Shown: positions 41,450 through 50,127 of the stretch, piece after piece
Numbering within the stretch: the stretch's first letter is position 1
Layout: each line of letters starts with the position of its first letter
From: CAYLQA01 sp964385695
GTDB lineage: Bacteria; Desulfobacterota; Desulfobulbia; Desulfobulbales; Desulfurivibrionaceae
Assembly: GCA_964385695.1 (NCBI GenBank)
Contig: CAYLQA010000001.1
Span: 122,543 to 186,542, forward strand
Reading direction: 5' to 3'
DNA: 64,000 bases
Translations under genes and position numbers: made by a program
The notes under the pieces: model-generated
Told to the model about the DNA's origin: nothing
The model's database searches: none
The model's input: only the letters and a program-made list of their open reading frames with translations

Positions 41450-43669
41450 TTAATACCTGCCGTATTTTTTGCGCAGTCGTTCGCGGATCACTTCGGCCCC
41501 GGTGTTGAGGACAAAGGTCAGGGCAAAAAGCAGGGTGGCGCAGAGGAATAAGACCCGGTACAGGGTGCCGCCAAAGGGCGCTTCCGGAATCTCCACAGCG
41601 ATATTGGCAGAAAGTGTGCGCATACCGTTGAAGATGGACCAATCTAAAATGGGCGTGTTCCCCGTGGCCATGAGCACGATCATGGTCTCGCCGACAGCGC
41701 GACCGAAACCGATCATAATGGCGGCGAATATTCCCGGACTGGCCGAGGGCAGGACAACCCGCCAGATGGTCTGCCAACGGCTGGCGCCAAGGGCCAGTGA
41801 GGCTGCTGTCAGACTGGGTGGGATATTGGAGATGGCATCCTCGGTAATGGAAAAGATGATCGGGATAACGGCAATACCCAGTCCAAAGGCAATAATGATA
41901 CAGTTGCGCTGGTCGTAACGCATGCCCAGATCATTGTAAAGCCAGAGCTTGAAGTTGCCGTCAAAGAGTAGGTTCTCCACCACAGGTGCCAAGAGAATGG
42001 AGCTGCCGGCCGCCAGGATGATGATCGGGGCAAGCAAGAGAAACTCATAGCCGGTGCAGCGATTTTGCAGGTTCGGGGTTTTGTAAAAAGGTTGCAACAC
42101 GGTCATGAAAAAGACAAAGACTGCGGGCATTAGGACTAGGCTGAGCAGTACTGCGAGAATGGCCTTTTCTACAATGGGGGCAAGCCAAAGGGCAATGAGA
42201 AAGCCGATGACCACCGAGGGCACCGAGGCCATGATCTCAATGGCAGGCTTAATGGATTTTTTAAAGCTTGGGGTAGTGAACTGGCTGGTGTACACCGCGC
42301 CGAAAATAGCCAGGGGCACGGCAAAGATCATGGCATAGAGGGTGCCCTTGATGGTGCCGAACAAGAGGGGCACGATGCTGAGCTTGGGCTCGAAATCATC
42401 GCTGCCCGAAGAGGACTGCCAGACATGCTCCGGGTTTTGATAACTCTCATACCAGACCTTACCGAACAGGGTCTTCATATTGATCTCGGGATGGGGGTTG
42501 TTTATGTTCCAGGTGATCAACCGATTCTTGGCATCAAGCCCGATCAGGCTGTTGCCGCGCCCGGCAAAGCCGATCAACAGGTTGCTCCCGGTGATGTCTA
42601 TCAGGTGATTTTCGCTGGTCATATGGTCGAAATGGATCACGCCTCTAGCGGAGAGGCTGACCAGTGATTTGCTCCTGCGCGAGGGGATAATGGTGGTGAT
42701 CTCTCCCTTATGGGATTGCAAGGTATGTGTCTTGCGCAGTTTTTTTACTTTGTTTTCCCCACCGGTCCAGACATGGCTCCAGGTGGTGAAGTTGCCTTGA
42801 GCATCCCCCACGGCAACCGAGATGTCGCCAAAGACCATGGCAAGGCTGGCAATGGGAGTCTCTCCCGCAGTTGCCACCACATTATCGGTTCGGCTGTATT
42901 CCTCGTTTTCGCTAAGGTCCCAACGCAAAAGGCTGCCCTTGTCTGTGGCAGCATAAAGGGTCATTCCTTCGTCATCTAAGGTGAAGCGGCTGATGGCGCC
43001 GGGAGTCTCCTCGTCTATCAAAAATGAAAATTCTTCGATTGTCTCGTTGGCAAAAAGATCCGTGCTGCTGACGATGTGATCGACTTGGATCCGGCCATCG
43101 TTTAAAAGAGCGACCTGGGTCAGACGATCTTCTTCAGACCTGCGGATTGCCACCTGCAAGGGCTCTGAGGGAAATTGCCGGGCAGGCGTTTGCTCCAGGA
43201 TATCAACCAGCGGCTCAACCGTGCGCACGCCCTCTTGATCAAAATTCAGGCGATAGCTGACCTGGGCCACGGTCACGGAGTTGTCCTGCCAGAGCAGGGT
43301 GTAGATTGAATTTTTGTGAAAATCTATTGCCCTGACCTGGGTGTCCGGCTTGACGGGAAAGGTATGAAGGGGGGTATTGGTTTTCAGGTTGTAAAAATTA
43401 AAAACGCCTCGGTCATTGAGGATAAAGCCCACTTCCTGGTAATCGCCCACACCAACTGCTATGGCGGATGCTGTTTGCTCGGTTACAGGCAGAGTGTGGA
43501 GCTGCGTGGCCTTGGCCGGCATAAAGAGCGGCAGGGCAACCTTGACGATCAGCATCAGGATGGCAATAACGCTGGCAATGATGACCATGCCGCCAAAGGT
43601 GATGAGTCGGGTGGCGATACGATCCTTAAAGCGGACCTTTTGGATGAATCGTTTATCAAGTTTATGCAT
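41450..43669 (-). CDS. pstC: Phosphate ABC transporter permease PstC with beta-propeller-like insert
   Basis: After one N-terminal membrane segment (about 24-50) there is a region of roughly 360 residues with WD40-like repeating strands (for example DKGSLLRWDLS, DAQGNFTTWSH, ITTIIPSRRSKSLVSLS). The PstC permease proper occupies about 430-739, with APIVEKAILAVLLS and the EAA loop SLALGASRWQTIWRVVLPSASPG. The total of 739 residues is more than twice the usual 320. The insert should sit in the periplasm. It forms one operon with pstA, pstB, phoU and phoB. Confidence 0.9.
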   Translation of the reverse strand: MHKLDKRFIQKVRFKDRIATRLITFGGMVIIASVIAILMLIVKVALPLFMPAKATQLHTLPVTEQTASAIAVGVGDYQEVGFILNDRGVFNFYNLKTNTPLHTFPVKPDTQVRAIDFHKNSIYTLLWQDNSVTVAQVSYRLNFDQEGVRTVEPLVDILEQTPARQFPSEPLQVAIRRSEEDRLTQVALLNDGRIQVDHIVSSTDLFANETIEEFSFLIDEETPGAISRFTLDDEGMTLYAATDKGSLLRWDLSENEEYSRTDNVVATAGETPIASLAMVFGDISVAVGDAQGNFTTWSHVWTGGENKVKKLRKTHTLQSHKGEITTIIPSRRSKSLVSLSARGVIHFDHMTSENHLIDITGSNLLIGFAGRGNSLIGLDAKNRLITWNINNPHPEINMKTLFGKVWYESYQNPEHVWQSSSGSDDFEPKLSIVPLLFGTIKGTLYAMIFAVPLAIFGAVYTSQFTTPSFKKSIKPAIEIMASVPSVVIGFLIALWLAPIVEKAILAVLLSLVLMPAVFVFFMTVLQPFYKTPNLQNRCTGYEFLLLAPIIILAAGSSILLAPVVENLLFDGNFKLWLYNDLGMRYDQRNCIIIAFGLGIAVIPIIFSITEDAISNIPPSLTAASLALGASRWQTIWRVVLPSASPGIFAAIMIGFGRAVGETMIVLMATGNTPILDWSIFNGMRTLSANIAVEIPEAPFGGTLYRVLFLCATLLFALTFVLNTGAEVIRERLRKKYGRY

Positions 43670-43732
43670 TGCGGGACCGAGGCGTGCGTAATGTTATGAG
43701 CAACTAAACTGAATCGTAATATTTATGTGCCG

Positions 43733-43766
43733 AAAAAGGCCCAACCCTAAAGGGCGGGGCTGGGCC
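43733..43766 (-). terminator. Hairpin between pstS and pstC (attenuator-type)
   Basis: On the minus strand GGCCCA...CCC pairs with GGG...TGGGCC, followed by TTTTT. It would stop or stabilise part of the transcript after pstS, giving more PstS than permease. Confidence 0.65.
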
Positions 43767-43783
43767 GCTCGGTAATCGTCGGC

Positions 43784-44782
43784 TTACTTCAGCTTGGCAA
43801 GCTCTTTTTCGATGGCCTTGGCGGGCAAGGGCAGGTAGCCGTCTTTTACAACGATTTCCTGGCCGACCTTGGAGAGAACAAAGCGCAGGAACTCGGCCTG
43901 CAGCTTTGGCAGCGGCTTGTTGGGCTCTTTCACCACGTTGATGTACAGGGTACGGGCAAGAGGGTACTTGCCGGAGAGTACATTGTCGTAATTAGGGGTA
44001 TATGCTTTTTTGCCCTTTTTCTTGCTCAGGGCAATGGCCTTCACGCCAGAGGTTGTGTAACCGATCCCGGAGTAGCCGATGGCAGAGCGATCCTCAGTAA
44101 TACCCATTACAACAGAGGCGGAACCTGGCTGCTCTTTGACACTGTCTTTGAAATCACCCTTGAACAGCGCTTTTTTCTTGAAGTAACCGTAGGTGCCGGA
44201 GGCGGAGTTTCGACCGTAGAGGCTGATGGGCATACCGCTCCAAGAGCCGCCTAGTCCAACCAGGCCCCAGGTTTTAAAGTCTTGGGCAATGCCGCCTTTA
44301 TGGGTTTTAGAGAAGATGGCGTCAACCTCTTGCAGGCTCAGGCTGTCAATGGGGTTGTCCTTGTTAACGAAAACAGCCAGGGAGTCTAGGGCCACGCCAA
44401 TGTGGGTGGGCTTGTAGCCGTACTTTTTAATAAAGGCATCTTCTTCTTTCTTTTTCATCTTCCGGGACATGGGGCCGAGTTGCGCAGTTCCGGTGATCAG
44501 GGCAGGAGGAGCAGTGGAGGAACCCTTGCCTTCGATCTGGATACGAATGTTGGGATACTCTTTACGGAAGGACTCAGCCCAAAAGGTCATCAAGTTGTTC
44601 AGGGTATCGGACCCGATGGAATCCAGGTTGCCGGATACGCCGCTTACCTTTTTATAGGTAGGGGTGTTGGGGTCGATCTCAGCCCCGGCCATAACAGAGG
44701 TGGTGGCAGCCGCTACCATGCAGCCGGCCAAAAGTAGGTTTTTAATGCTCTTGCCGATAATGCTTTTTTTTATGTTCATCAT
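43784..44782 (-). CDS. pstS: Periplasmic phosphate-binding protein PstS
   Basis: A signal peptide (about 1-32, ending VMAGA) precedes the binding-protein fold. The phosphate loop region is visible as GSDTLNNLMTFWAE and GKGSSTAPPALITGTAQLGPMSR. The loop GRNSASGTYGYF and later SAIGYSGIGY are typical. It captures phosphate and delivers it to PstC-PstA. It is the first gene behind the Pho box. The length of 332 residues is normal. Confidence 0.96.
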   Translation of the reverse strand: MMNIKKSIIGKSIKNLLLAGCMVAAATTSVMAGAEIDPNTPTYKKVSGVSGNLDSIGSDTLNNLMTFWAESFRKEYPNIRIQIEGKGSSTAPPALITGTAQLGPMSRKMKKKEEDAFIKKYGYKPTHIGVALDSLAVFVNKDNPIDSLSLQEVDAIFSKTHKGGIAQDFKTWGLVGLGGSWSGMPISLYGRNSASGTYGYFKKKALFKGDFKDSVKEQPGSASVVMGITEDRSAIGYSGIGYTTSGVKAIALSKKKGKKAYTPNYDNVLSGKYPLARTLYINVVKEPNKPLPKLQAEFLRFVLSKVGQEIVVKDGYLPLPAKAIEKELAKLK

Positions 44783-44847
44783 CTTTCTCCATTCACACTT
44801 TTATGGGCATTGCCCAATGAAATAAATCGGCCGGTAAGTGGTGAAAC

Positions 44848-44853
44848 AGAATA
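44848..44853 (-). promoter_or_regulatory. -10 element of the pst promoter
   Basis: TATTCT on the minus strand lies exactly 10 bases after the last Pho-box unit, the spacing seen in E. coli pho promoters where the Pho box takes the place of the -35 element. Confidence 0.55.
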
Positions 44854-44863
44854 TGCCTTGGGC

Positions 44864-44892
44864 TTGTTAAGATTTGATTAGGATTGCATTAA
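44864..44892 (-). promoter_or_regulatory. Pho box (three 7-base units at 11-base period)
   Basis: On the minus strand the sequence reads TTAATGC-AATC-CTAATCA-AATC-TTAACAA: three related 7-mers separated by two identical AATC spacers. This is the layout of PhoB-binding Pho boxes. It lies about 80 bases upstream of pstS. Confidence 0.75.
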
Positions 44893-44946
44893 TCTTTGGA
44901 AAGAAGTGTGAAAAGAGTGAATTGGCGGGTCTTGGGGGGAGGAGGT

Positions 44947-45456
44947 TCAAAACTTCTCAAGGGAGGTGGAGCCGCTGCCGGTGTGGAAGAAGAGTTTGTA
45001 TGTCTGGTTGCCGCCAACATCTTCATGGACGATGGGGATGGTGTGCTCTTTGAGGATGGCGCGGGCAGCACGAATGTTATACTCGCCGATTTGCGCGCCG
45101 GCCTGAAACGCCTTACTGAGATCAATCACTTTGGCTCCGCCAAAAATCTTTGCCTGGAGCCGGTTGGTAGGAATTCTTTTTTTATAGAGCAACTCGTTGA
45201 TCATGAAGTTGACCGAGCAGTCAATAAAGCGGGCGCATTCATTAAAGTTAGGGCTATGGCCGTGTTTGGGTCGCATGCCGTGGCACATGGCTCCAATTCT
45301 GCTTTGCGGGTTGAAGAGGCAGACGGCCACGCAGGAGCCCAGAGTGGTGGCGAGCATAGTCGGGTTATCTGCAATAAAGAGATTCCCCGGTTTAAGGTAC
45401 AGACGCGGCAATGGTCGGCCGTTGGCCAAACCCGGATGTGTTCCTGCTCGGTTCAT
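44947..45456 (-). CDS. cheD: Chemoreceptor glutamine deamidase CheD
   Basis: CheD deamidates glutamines of chemoreceptors and in some species works with CheC. From ATG 45456 the protein is about 169 residues. It keeps the catalytic cysteine and the nearby threonines (TTLGSCVAV, Cys42) and the histidine (GAMCHGM, His59). The C-terminal half has the CheD signatures AKIFGG and GEYNIRAARAIL. No good ribosome site precedes 45456; upstream in-frame codons exist but would add a non-homologous leader. It is oriented with the pst operon but on the upstream side of pstS. Confidence 0.88.
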   Translation of the reverse strand: MNRAGTHPGLANGRPLPRLYLKPGNLFIADNPTMLATTLGSCVAVCLFNPQSRIGAMCHGMRPKHGHSPNFNECARFIDCSVNFMINELLYKKRIPTNRLQAKIFGGAKVIDLSKAFQAGAQIGEYNIRAARAILKEHTIPIVHEDVGGNQTYKLFFHTGSGSTSLEKF

Positions 45457-45642
45457 ATGTTTCAAGTTGTCAGTATGAATGGTGATGATAGGTTGCCAAA
45501 ACCAGTCACACTGTACCTCTCTTCGGAGCAAATGGGCAACCCGGAAAAAATACGGAATGACCCTGTGAAATTATAAAAATATGACAGACGCTTCGCCTTT
45601 GTAAAAAAAGGAGTGATATTGGCTCGAAGTTTCAACCCTTCT

Positions 45643-47970
45643 CTACAATATGGTTGGATTTTCTGTTCTGCAAGTATCCAATGTTTTGCGGACAGCAAGG
45701 GCAAGGTCCCTTTTGATGATCGGTTTCAAGAGATATCCGTTGATTTCCTGTTGCTCACCATGCTCATTGTTTATTTCATTGCTGAATCCGGTGCAAAGGA
45801 TGATGGGGATCTCAATCCCGCTAACCCTGAGATGTTTGGCTAACTGCTTACCGGTCAGATAAGGCATGGTCAGGTCGGTGATCAGCAAATCGAATGAGCC
45901 GCTTTTTTTTCTGAGAATTTCCAGGGCGTCAACGCTGCTGGTCAGGGATTTGACCTCATAGCCGAGCGTGGTGAGCAGTTTGTTAATGAGAATGGCGAGT
46001 TGCGGTTCGTCGTCCACCACCAGAATGCGTTCATTTCCACCCGGGATGACCTGTTCGGCAAGCTCTTTTTGTTCTTCTGCTTGGCCAGTCGCCATGAGCG
46101 GCAGGTAGACCTGGAAGGTGGTTCCTTTGTGTATCTCGCTGTATACAGTGATATCTCCCTGGTGATTTTTCACGATTCCATGGACAACAGAAAGCCCAAG
46201 GCCGGTCCCCTCGCCCTTGGGTTTTGTCGTAAAATAGGGCTCAAAGATTTTTTCGCAATTTTCTTTTGTTATGCCGCAGCCGGTATCGCTGATGGCCATG
46301 CGCAGGTATTGCCCGGCGGTAAGGGTAATATTATTGCTCAACTTTTCCTGGGGCAGTTGCACCATGTCCACTGAGACTTTTAGCACCCCACCTGTTTCAC
46401 GCATGGCATAAAAGGCGTTGGTGCAGAGATTCATCATAACCTGGTGGACCTGGGTCGGATCAGCTAAGACAGCACCACACTCTGGGTTGATGGACTCTTG
46501 GATCATGATGGTGGAGGGGATGGAGGCCCTTAAAAGTTTAATCGCCTCCTTGACAATCAGTTGGATTTGCAGGGGTTGCATGTCCTGTTCGGTTTTGCGG
46601 CTAAAGGTGAGGATCTGCCTGACCAGCTCCTTGGCACGTTTGCCGGCCCTGAGCACTTCGTGTTGGCATTGCCATGCATCACTCTCCTTGGGCAGGCTTT
46701 CTTGAACAACCTGGGCATAGCCCAGTATTGCAGTGAGGATATTGTTAAAGTCATGGGCGATGCCGCCTGCCAGGGTGCCGATGGCCTCCACCTTTTGCGC
46801 CTGCCTTAGTTGGCGTTCCAGGTTCTGCTTTTCAATCTCAAGGCTGGCATCGCGAAAGGTAATCACCGCCCCCAAGTTCTCCCCGTCTTTTTGAATGGGA
46901 CTGGTCGTGCTTTCGGCAGTGAGATTCGTCCTGTCTTTGCGCCACAATGTATCGTAGGGGGTGAAGTGGACGGTGCCGCTGCTAAGAGCTTGGTGGTGGG
47001 GGCATTCTTCAATGGACAGAGTAGCGCCGTCATTTTTTGTGTGATGGATAAGGGAGTGCACTGACTTGCCGATTATCTCTTCAGGCTTATATTGCACCAT
47101 TGCCGTGGCTGCCGGGTTGATAAATGTGGCATTGCCCTTTTTGTCCAGGCCGAGGACGCCCTCCTTGAGGCTATCGAGAATGAGTCGCAGTTGCTCGTTA
47201 ATACTCTCGCGGTCAGACGATATTTGGTCGCGGGAGATAAGCAGGCTTCTACCTCGAGTGGCCAAGAAAAAAAGGACACCCAGCCCCATGGCCCAAGTCA
47301 GGAAATGGTACAAGACAACAGTCTGCCGGTGCTCCGTATAAAGCCCCTTATACACCGCAAGGGGGACCGATACTCCAACACCGCCACGGACATCACCTAC
47401 CTTGTACCCCTGGAATCCATGGCACTTGAGACAACCTTTTGTGGTGATCATGGGGCGCATAAGCCGTAAATAATCTTCTCCGTCCATTTCAGTGATTTCA
47501 AATATCTCGTCCGCACCGTTTTCAAAGGCATGGAGGGCCTTTGCTTCCCATGGGTCCGGTTTGTTGACAGGGTTCATCGGTTTGAGGCTGGTGTTTTTTC
47601 CTCGTACGCCAAAGAGGTTGCTATAATCCGTCATCACCTGCCGGAGCATGTAGGCGGGATTCATGAGAGTGAGTTTTTTGCCGGAGGGGGTGACGATATC
47701 ACGATCAAGGACATGGCTGAGATAGGGATTAGCGGGAGTTGCTTCGGTTTCTTCAACATAAACGCCGCCGTGTTTTGTGGCCCAGAGCCGAAAGGCTTGA
47801 TCCTTGTTGAAGTAAGCCCGAGCTGCGTGCTGGGCCAGGTGCAAGGCGTCTTTTTTGCTGCGAATAATATTCCAACCCAAAAAAATAGCGAGGACCAGGG
47901 TCCAGGTGATGGCCGTGGTAATGGTGAAGGTCCGGAGCCAGGAAATCTCTTTTTCCAATTTTCTTTTCAT
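45643..47970 (-). CDS. Membrane hybrid histidine kinase with c-type haem sensor domain
   Basis: One membrane segment at the N-terminus (about 12-35) and another near 220-240 bracket a periplasmic domain of the DUF3365 (Tll0287-like) type. That domain has a haem c attachment motif, CLKCH, near residue 182. A PAS domain follows (about 265-385), then the kinase core with H box GGIAHDFNN, DTGCGI and GTGLGLSVV. A C-terminal receiver comes last (DLLITDLTMPYLTG). It probably senses redox state or a gas through the haem. Length 775 residues. No output regulator is adjacent, though the receiver may pass phosphate to another protein. Confidence 0.88.
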   Translation of the reverse strand: MKRKLEKEISWLRTFTITTAITWTLVLAIFLGWNIIRSKKDALHLAQHAARAYFNKDQAFRLWATKHGGVYVEETEATPANPYLSHVLDRDIVTPSGKKLTLMNPAYMLRQVMTDYSNLFGVRGKNTSLKPMNPVNKPDPWEAKALHAFENGADEIFEITEMDGEDYLRLMRPMITTKGCLKCHGFQGYKVGDVRGGVGVSVPLAVYKGLYTEHRQTVVLYHFLTWAMGLGVLFFLATRGRSLLISRDQISSDRESINEQLRLILDSLKEGVLGLDKKGNATFINPAATAMVQYKPEEIIGKSVHSLIHHTKNDGATLSIEECPHHQALSSGTVHFTPYDTLWRKDRTNLTAESTTSPIQKDGENLGAVITFRDASLEIEKQNLERQLRQAQKVEAIGTLAGGIAHDFNNILTAILGYAQVVQESLPKESDAWQCQHEVLRAGKRAKELVRQILTFSRKTEQDMQPLQIQLIVKEAIKLLRASIPSTIMIQESINPECGAVLADPTQVHQVMMNLCTNAFYAMRETGGVLKVSVDMVQLPQEKLSNNITLTAGQYLRMAISDTGCGITKENCEKIFEPYFTTKPKGEGTGLGLSVVHGIVKNHQGDITVYSEIHKGTTFQVYLPLMATGQAEEQKELAEQVIPGGNERILVVDDEPQLAILINKLLTTLGYEVKSLTSSVDALEILRKKSGSFDLLITDLTMPYLTGKQLAKHLRVSGIEIPIILCTGFSNEINNEHGEQQEINGYLLKPIIKRDLALAVRKTLDTCRTENPTIL

Positions 47971-48133
47971 GGTGCTTCTCGTTTCGATGCGGGCCGGATT
48001 TATTCGTCATCAAGCATGCAGAACGAAGCGCATTCTTTGTAGCCTGAGATTGAAAAAAGATTCAAAAGAGAATTTTCTACCTAAAGCGTATCAATTATTG
48101 GTTAGGAAGTCTAGGGGAGTTGGTAACAACATT

Positions 48134-48183
48134 AAAAAAGGGGCTGTCCTAGATAATGAAAATTTTACTGAGGACAGACCCTT
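48134..48183 (-). terminator. Terminator of the PhoR gene
   Basis: AAGGGtCTGTCCT pairs with AGGACAGcCCCTT (12 of 13) around a 20-base loop, followed on the minus strand by TTTTTT. It lies 72 bases past the phoR stop. Confidence 0.6.
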
Positions 48184-48254
48184 GAAAAAAAGTAATGTTT
48201 TATTCAACTGACGCTTAGAGCCAAGCACCGTGGCTGGCCCTGAATGCAGCATGT

Positions 48255-50030
48255 TTAATCGGGCAGATGAATGATGAAATTACTCCCTTTGCCAGCTGTA
48301 CTCTCCAGTTCGATTGAACCATTATGGGCCTGGGCGATGTGTTTGACAATGGACAGCCCTAAGCCGGTGCCGCCGAGCTTGTTGCTGCGCGCCTTATCCA
48401 CTCGGTAGAATCGTTCAAAGAGGCGGGGCTGGTCCTCTATGGAGATGCCCGGGCCGTTGTCAGAAACACGGATGGCGATGTCGTTTTTCATCTTTTCCGC
48501 CTTCACCTTGATGGCGCTCTTTTCCGGGGAGTATTTTATGGCATTGTCGATGAGGTTGACCATGGCCTGCTCCAGCAGAGCCGGGTTGATACAGGCGGTG
48601 AGGTTGTTTGGGCAGTCGAGTTGAACTGCGCTCTGTTTTTCTGTGGCTCTGCTGCCGCAGGTCTGGATGGCGGCTTGCAATGTTTCAAGCAAGGTGTGTT
48701 TTTCCAGGCTGATCTTGGAGTCTTCTGTCCCTTGCTCGATTCGCGACAGGGCCAGGAGGTCCTCGACAATGGCATGGAGCCGCTTTGATTGCTTGGCAAT
48801 GATTTGTAAAAAGCGTGAAGCATCCCCGGCATCGTCCATGGCCCCGTCGAGTAGGGTCTCGACAAACCCCTCAATGGAGGTGATGGGCGTTTTCAGCTCG
48901 TGGGAGACATTGGCCACAAAATCCCGGCGCACGTTTTCCAGGCGCCTGAGATTTGTGACATCGTTGATAACGATCAGGGCGCCGGAGCTCTTCTCCTGGG
49001 CATCGATGAGGCGCACGCCATGGGTTTGAAAGAAGCGCTCCTTGGCCTCATCGTCGATCAGGGTGATCTCGCCCTCAACCGGGGAGGAGTTGGAAAGGGC
49101 CATGCGGACAAATTTTTGCAGATCGGTATTATGCACCGCTTCCAGGGCGCTCTTGCCTCTTACCTGTTCATGGTTTACCTCAAGGAGTTGTCCCCCGGCC
49201 CGGTTCATGCCGGTTATTCTTTCCTCCGTATCCACGGTAAAGACCCCTTCGACCATACTGCTAAAAACCGCTTCCAGCTCACTATGTTGGCGGACAATGG
49301 TCTTAAAGCGGTCATCCAACTGGGTGGCCATGGAGTTGAGTGCCTCAGCCAGTCCGGCAACCTCTTCTGAACCTGCCACGTGCAACTTATTGGAAAAATC
49401 GCCTTGGGCAAATTGAACCGCTGTTTTTTTCATCTCTTCAAGGGGCTGGCTGATTCTGCGGGAGAGAAACCAGGCAATAAGTGCAACCACAAAGGCGATG
49501 AGCACGCAGCCAAAGATAATCTTGGCATAGATGGACTCCAAGGCTTTATCAATATTGGTAACGGGAATGGAGGTGCGCAGAACCCCAATTACCTTTTCCT
49601 TATCACGGATAGGAATGGCCACATACATCAGGTTTTCCTGCAGGGTATAGCTGTAGCGGATGGAAGGGGTGATGCTGCCTTTTAAAGCGGCCGCAACTTC
49701 GGGGCGGTCTGCGTGGTTGTCCATGCGGCTCGGCTCCTCCATGGAGTCGGCCAGGACCTTGCCTGCCGGGGCGATAATGGTGATCCGGGTATCTGCCTTT
49801 TTCCCGACCTGTCTGCTGAAATCGAGCAGTTCACGGTATTGCCCGCGGCTTAAAAGATCAAAAACCTTTTCTTCGGTGAGATGGGCGCGGGCTACAAGAT
49901 CCTTGGCAGTCTGTTCCAGGTGAAAATTACGGAGAAAGTGAGAGCCGAACCAGGTAACGGCCAGCAGGGCTACTAAGGTGATAAGCAGCTGGGAAGGATA
50001 GAGCTGCCAGATAAGGCGTTTGTTGAGCAT
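48255..50030 (-). CDS. phoR: Phosphate-type sensor histidine kinase PhoR
   Basis: The 591-residue kinase has two membrane segments (about 13-33 and 168-190) around a periplasmic sensor. A HAMP region (about 190-245) and a PAS domain (about 250-360) follow, then HisKA with the H box SHELKTPITSIEGFVETL and HATPase with DNGPGI and GTGLGLSIV. This domain order matches PhoR/PnpS-type kinases. It should phosphorylate PhoB under phosphate starvation. It is separated from phoB by pst genes, cheD and a haem kinase, all on the same strand. Confidence 0.88.
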   Translation of the reverse strand: MLNKRLIWQLYPSQLLITLVALLAVTWFGSHFLRNFHLEQTAKDLVARAHLTEEKVFDLLSRGQYRELLDFSRQVGKKADTRITIIAPAGKVLADSMEEPSRMDNHADRPEVAAALKGSITPSIRYSYTLQENLMYVAIPIRDKEKVIGVLRTSIPVTNIDKALESIYAKIIFGCVLIAFVVALIAWFLSRRISQPLEEMKKTAVQFAQGDFSNKLHVAGSEEVAGLAEALNSMATQLDDRFKTIVRQHSELEAVFSSMVEGVFTVDTEERITGMNRAGGQLLEVNHEQVRGKSALEAVHNTDLQKFVRMALSNSSPVEGEITLIDDEAKERFFQTHGVRLIDAQEKSSGALIVINDVTNLRRLENVRRDFVANVSHELKTPITSIEGFVETLLDGAMDDAGDASRFLQIIAKQSKRLHAIVEDLLALSRIEQGTEDSKISLEKHTLLETLQAAIQTCGSRATEKQSAVQLDCPNNLTACINPALLEQAMVNLIDNAIKYSPEKSAIKVKAEKMKNDIAIRVSDNGPGISIEDQPRLFERFYRVDKARSNKLGGTGLGLSIVKHIAQAHNGSIELESTAGKGSNFIIHLPD

Positions 50031-50127
50031 GTATACTTCTCCTTTGACGGATGCGTAAGCAAAAGATCAAAGGAGAGTATACCGCAGGATTGTTAGTTTT
50101 CTAATAGAAAGACACGCCTCTTGGGGG

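Noticed and set aside
41436..41777. Upstream extension of PstA
   Set aside because: It lies over the end of pstC in another frame and is rich in His and Arg without homology; ATG 41435 has AAGGA.
45457..45531. N-terminal extension of CheD
   Set aside because: The added residues do not resemble CheD, which normally begins close to the LKPG motif.
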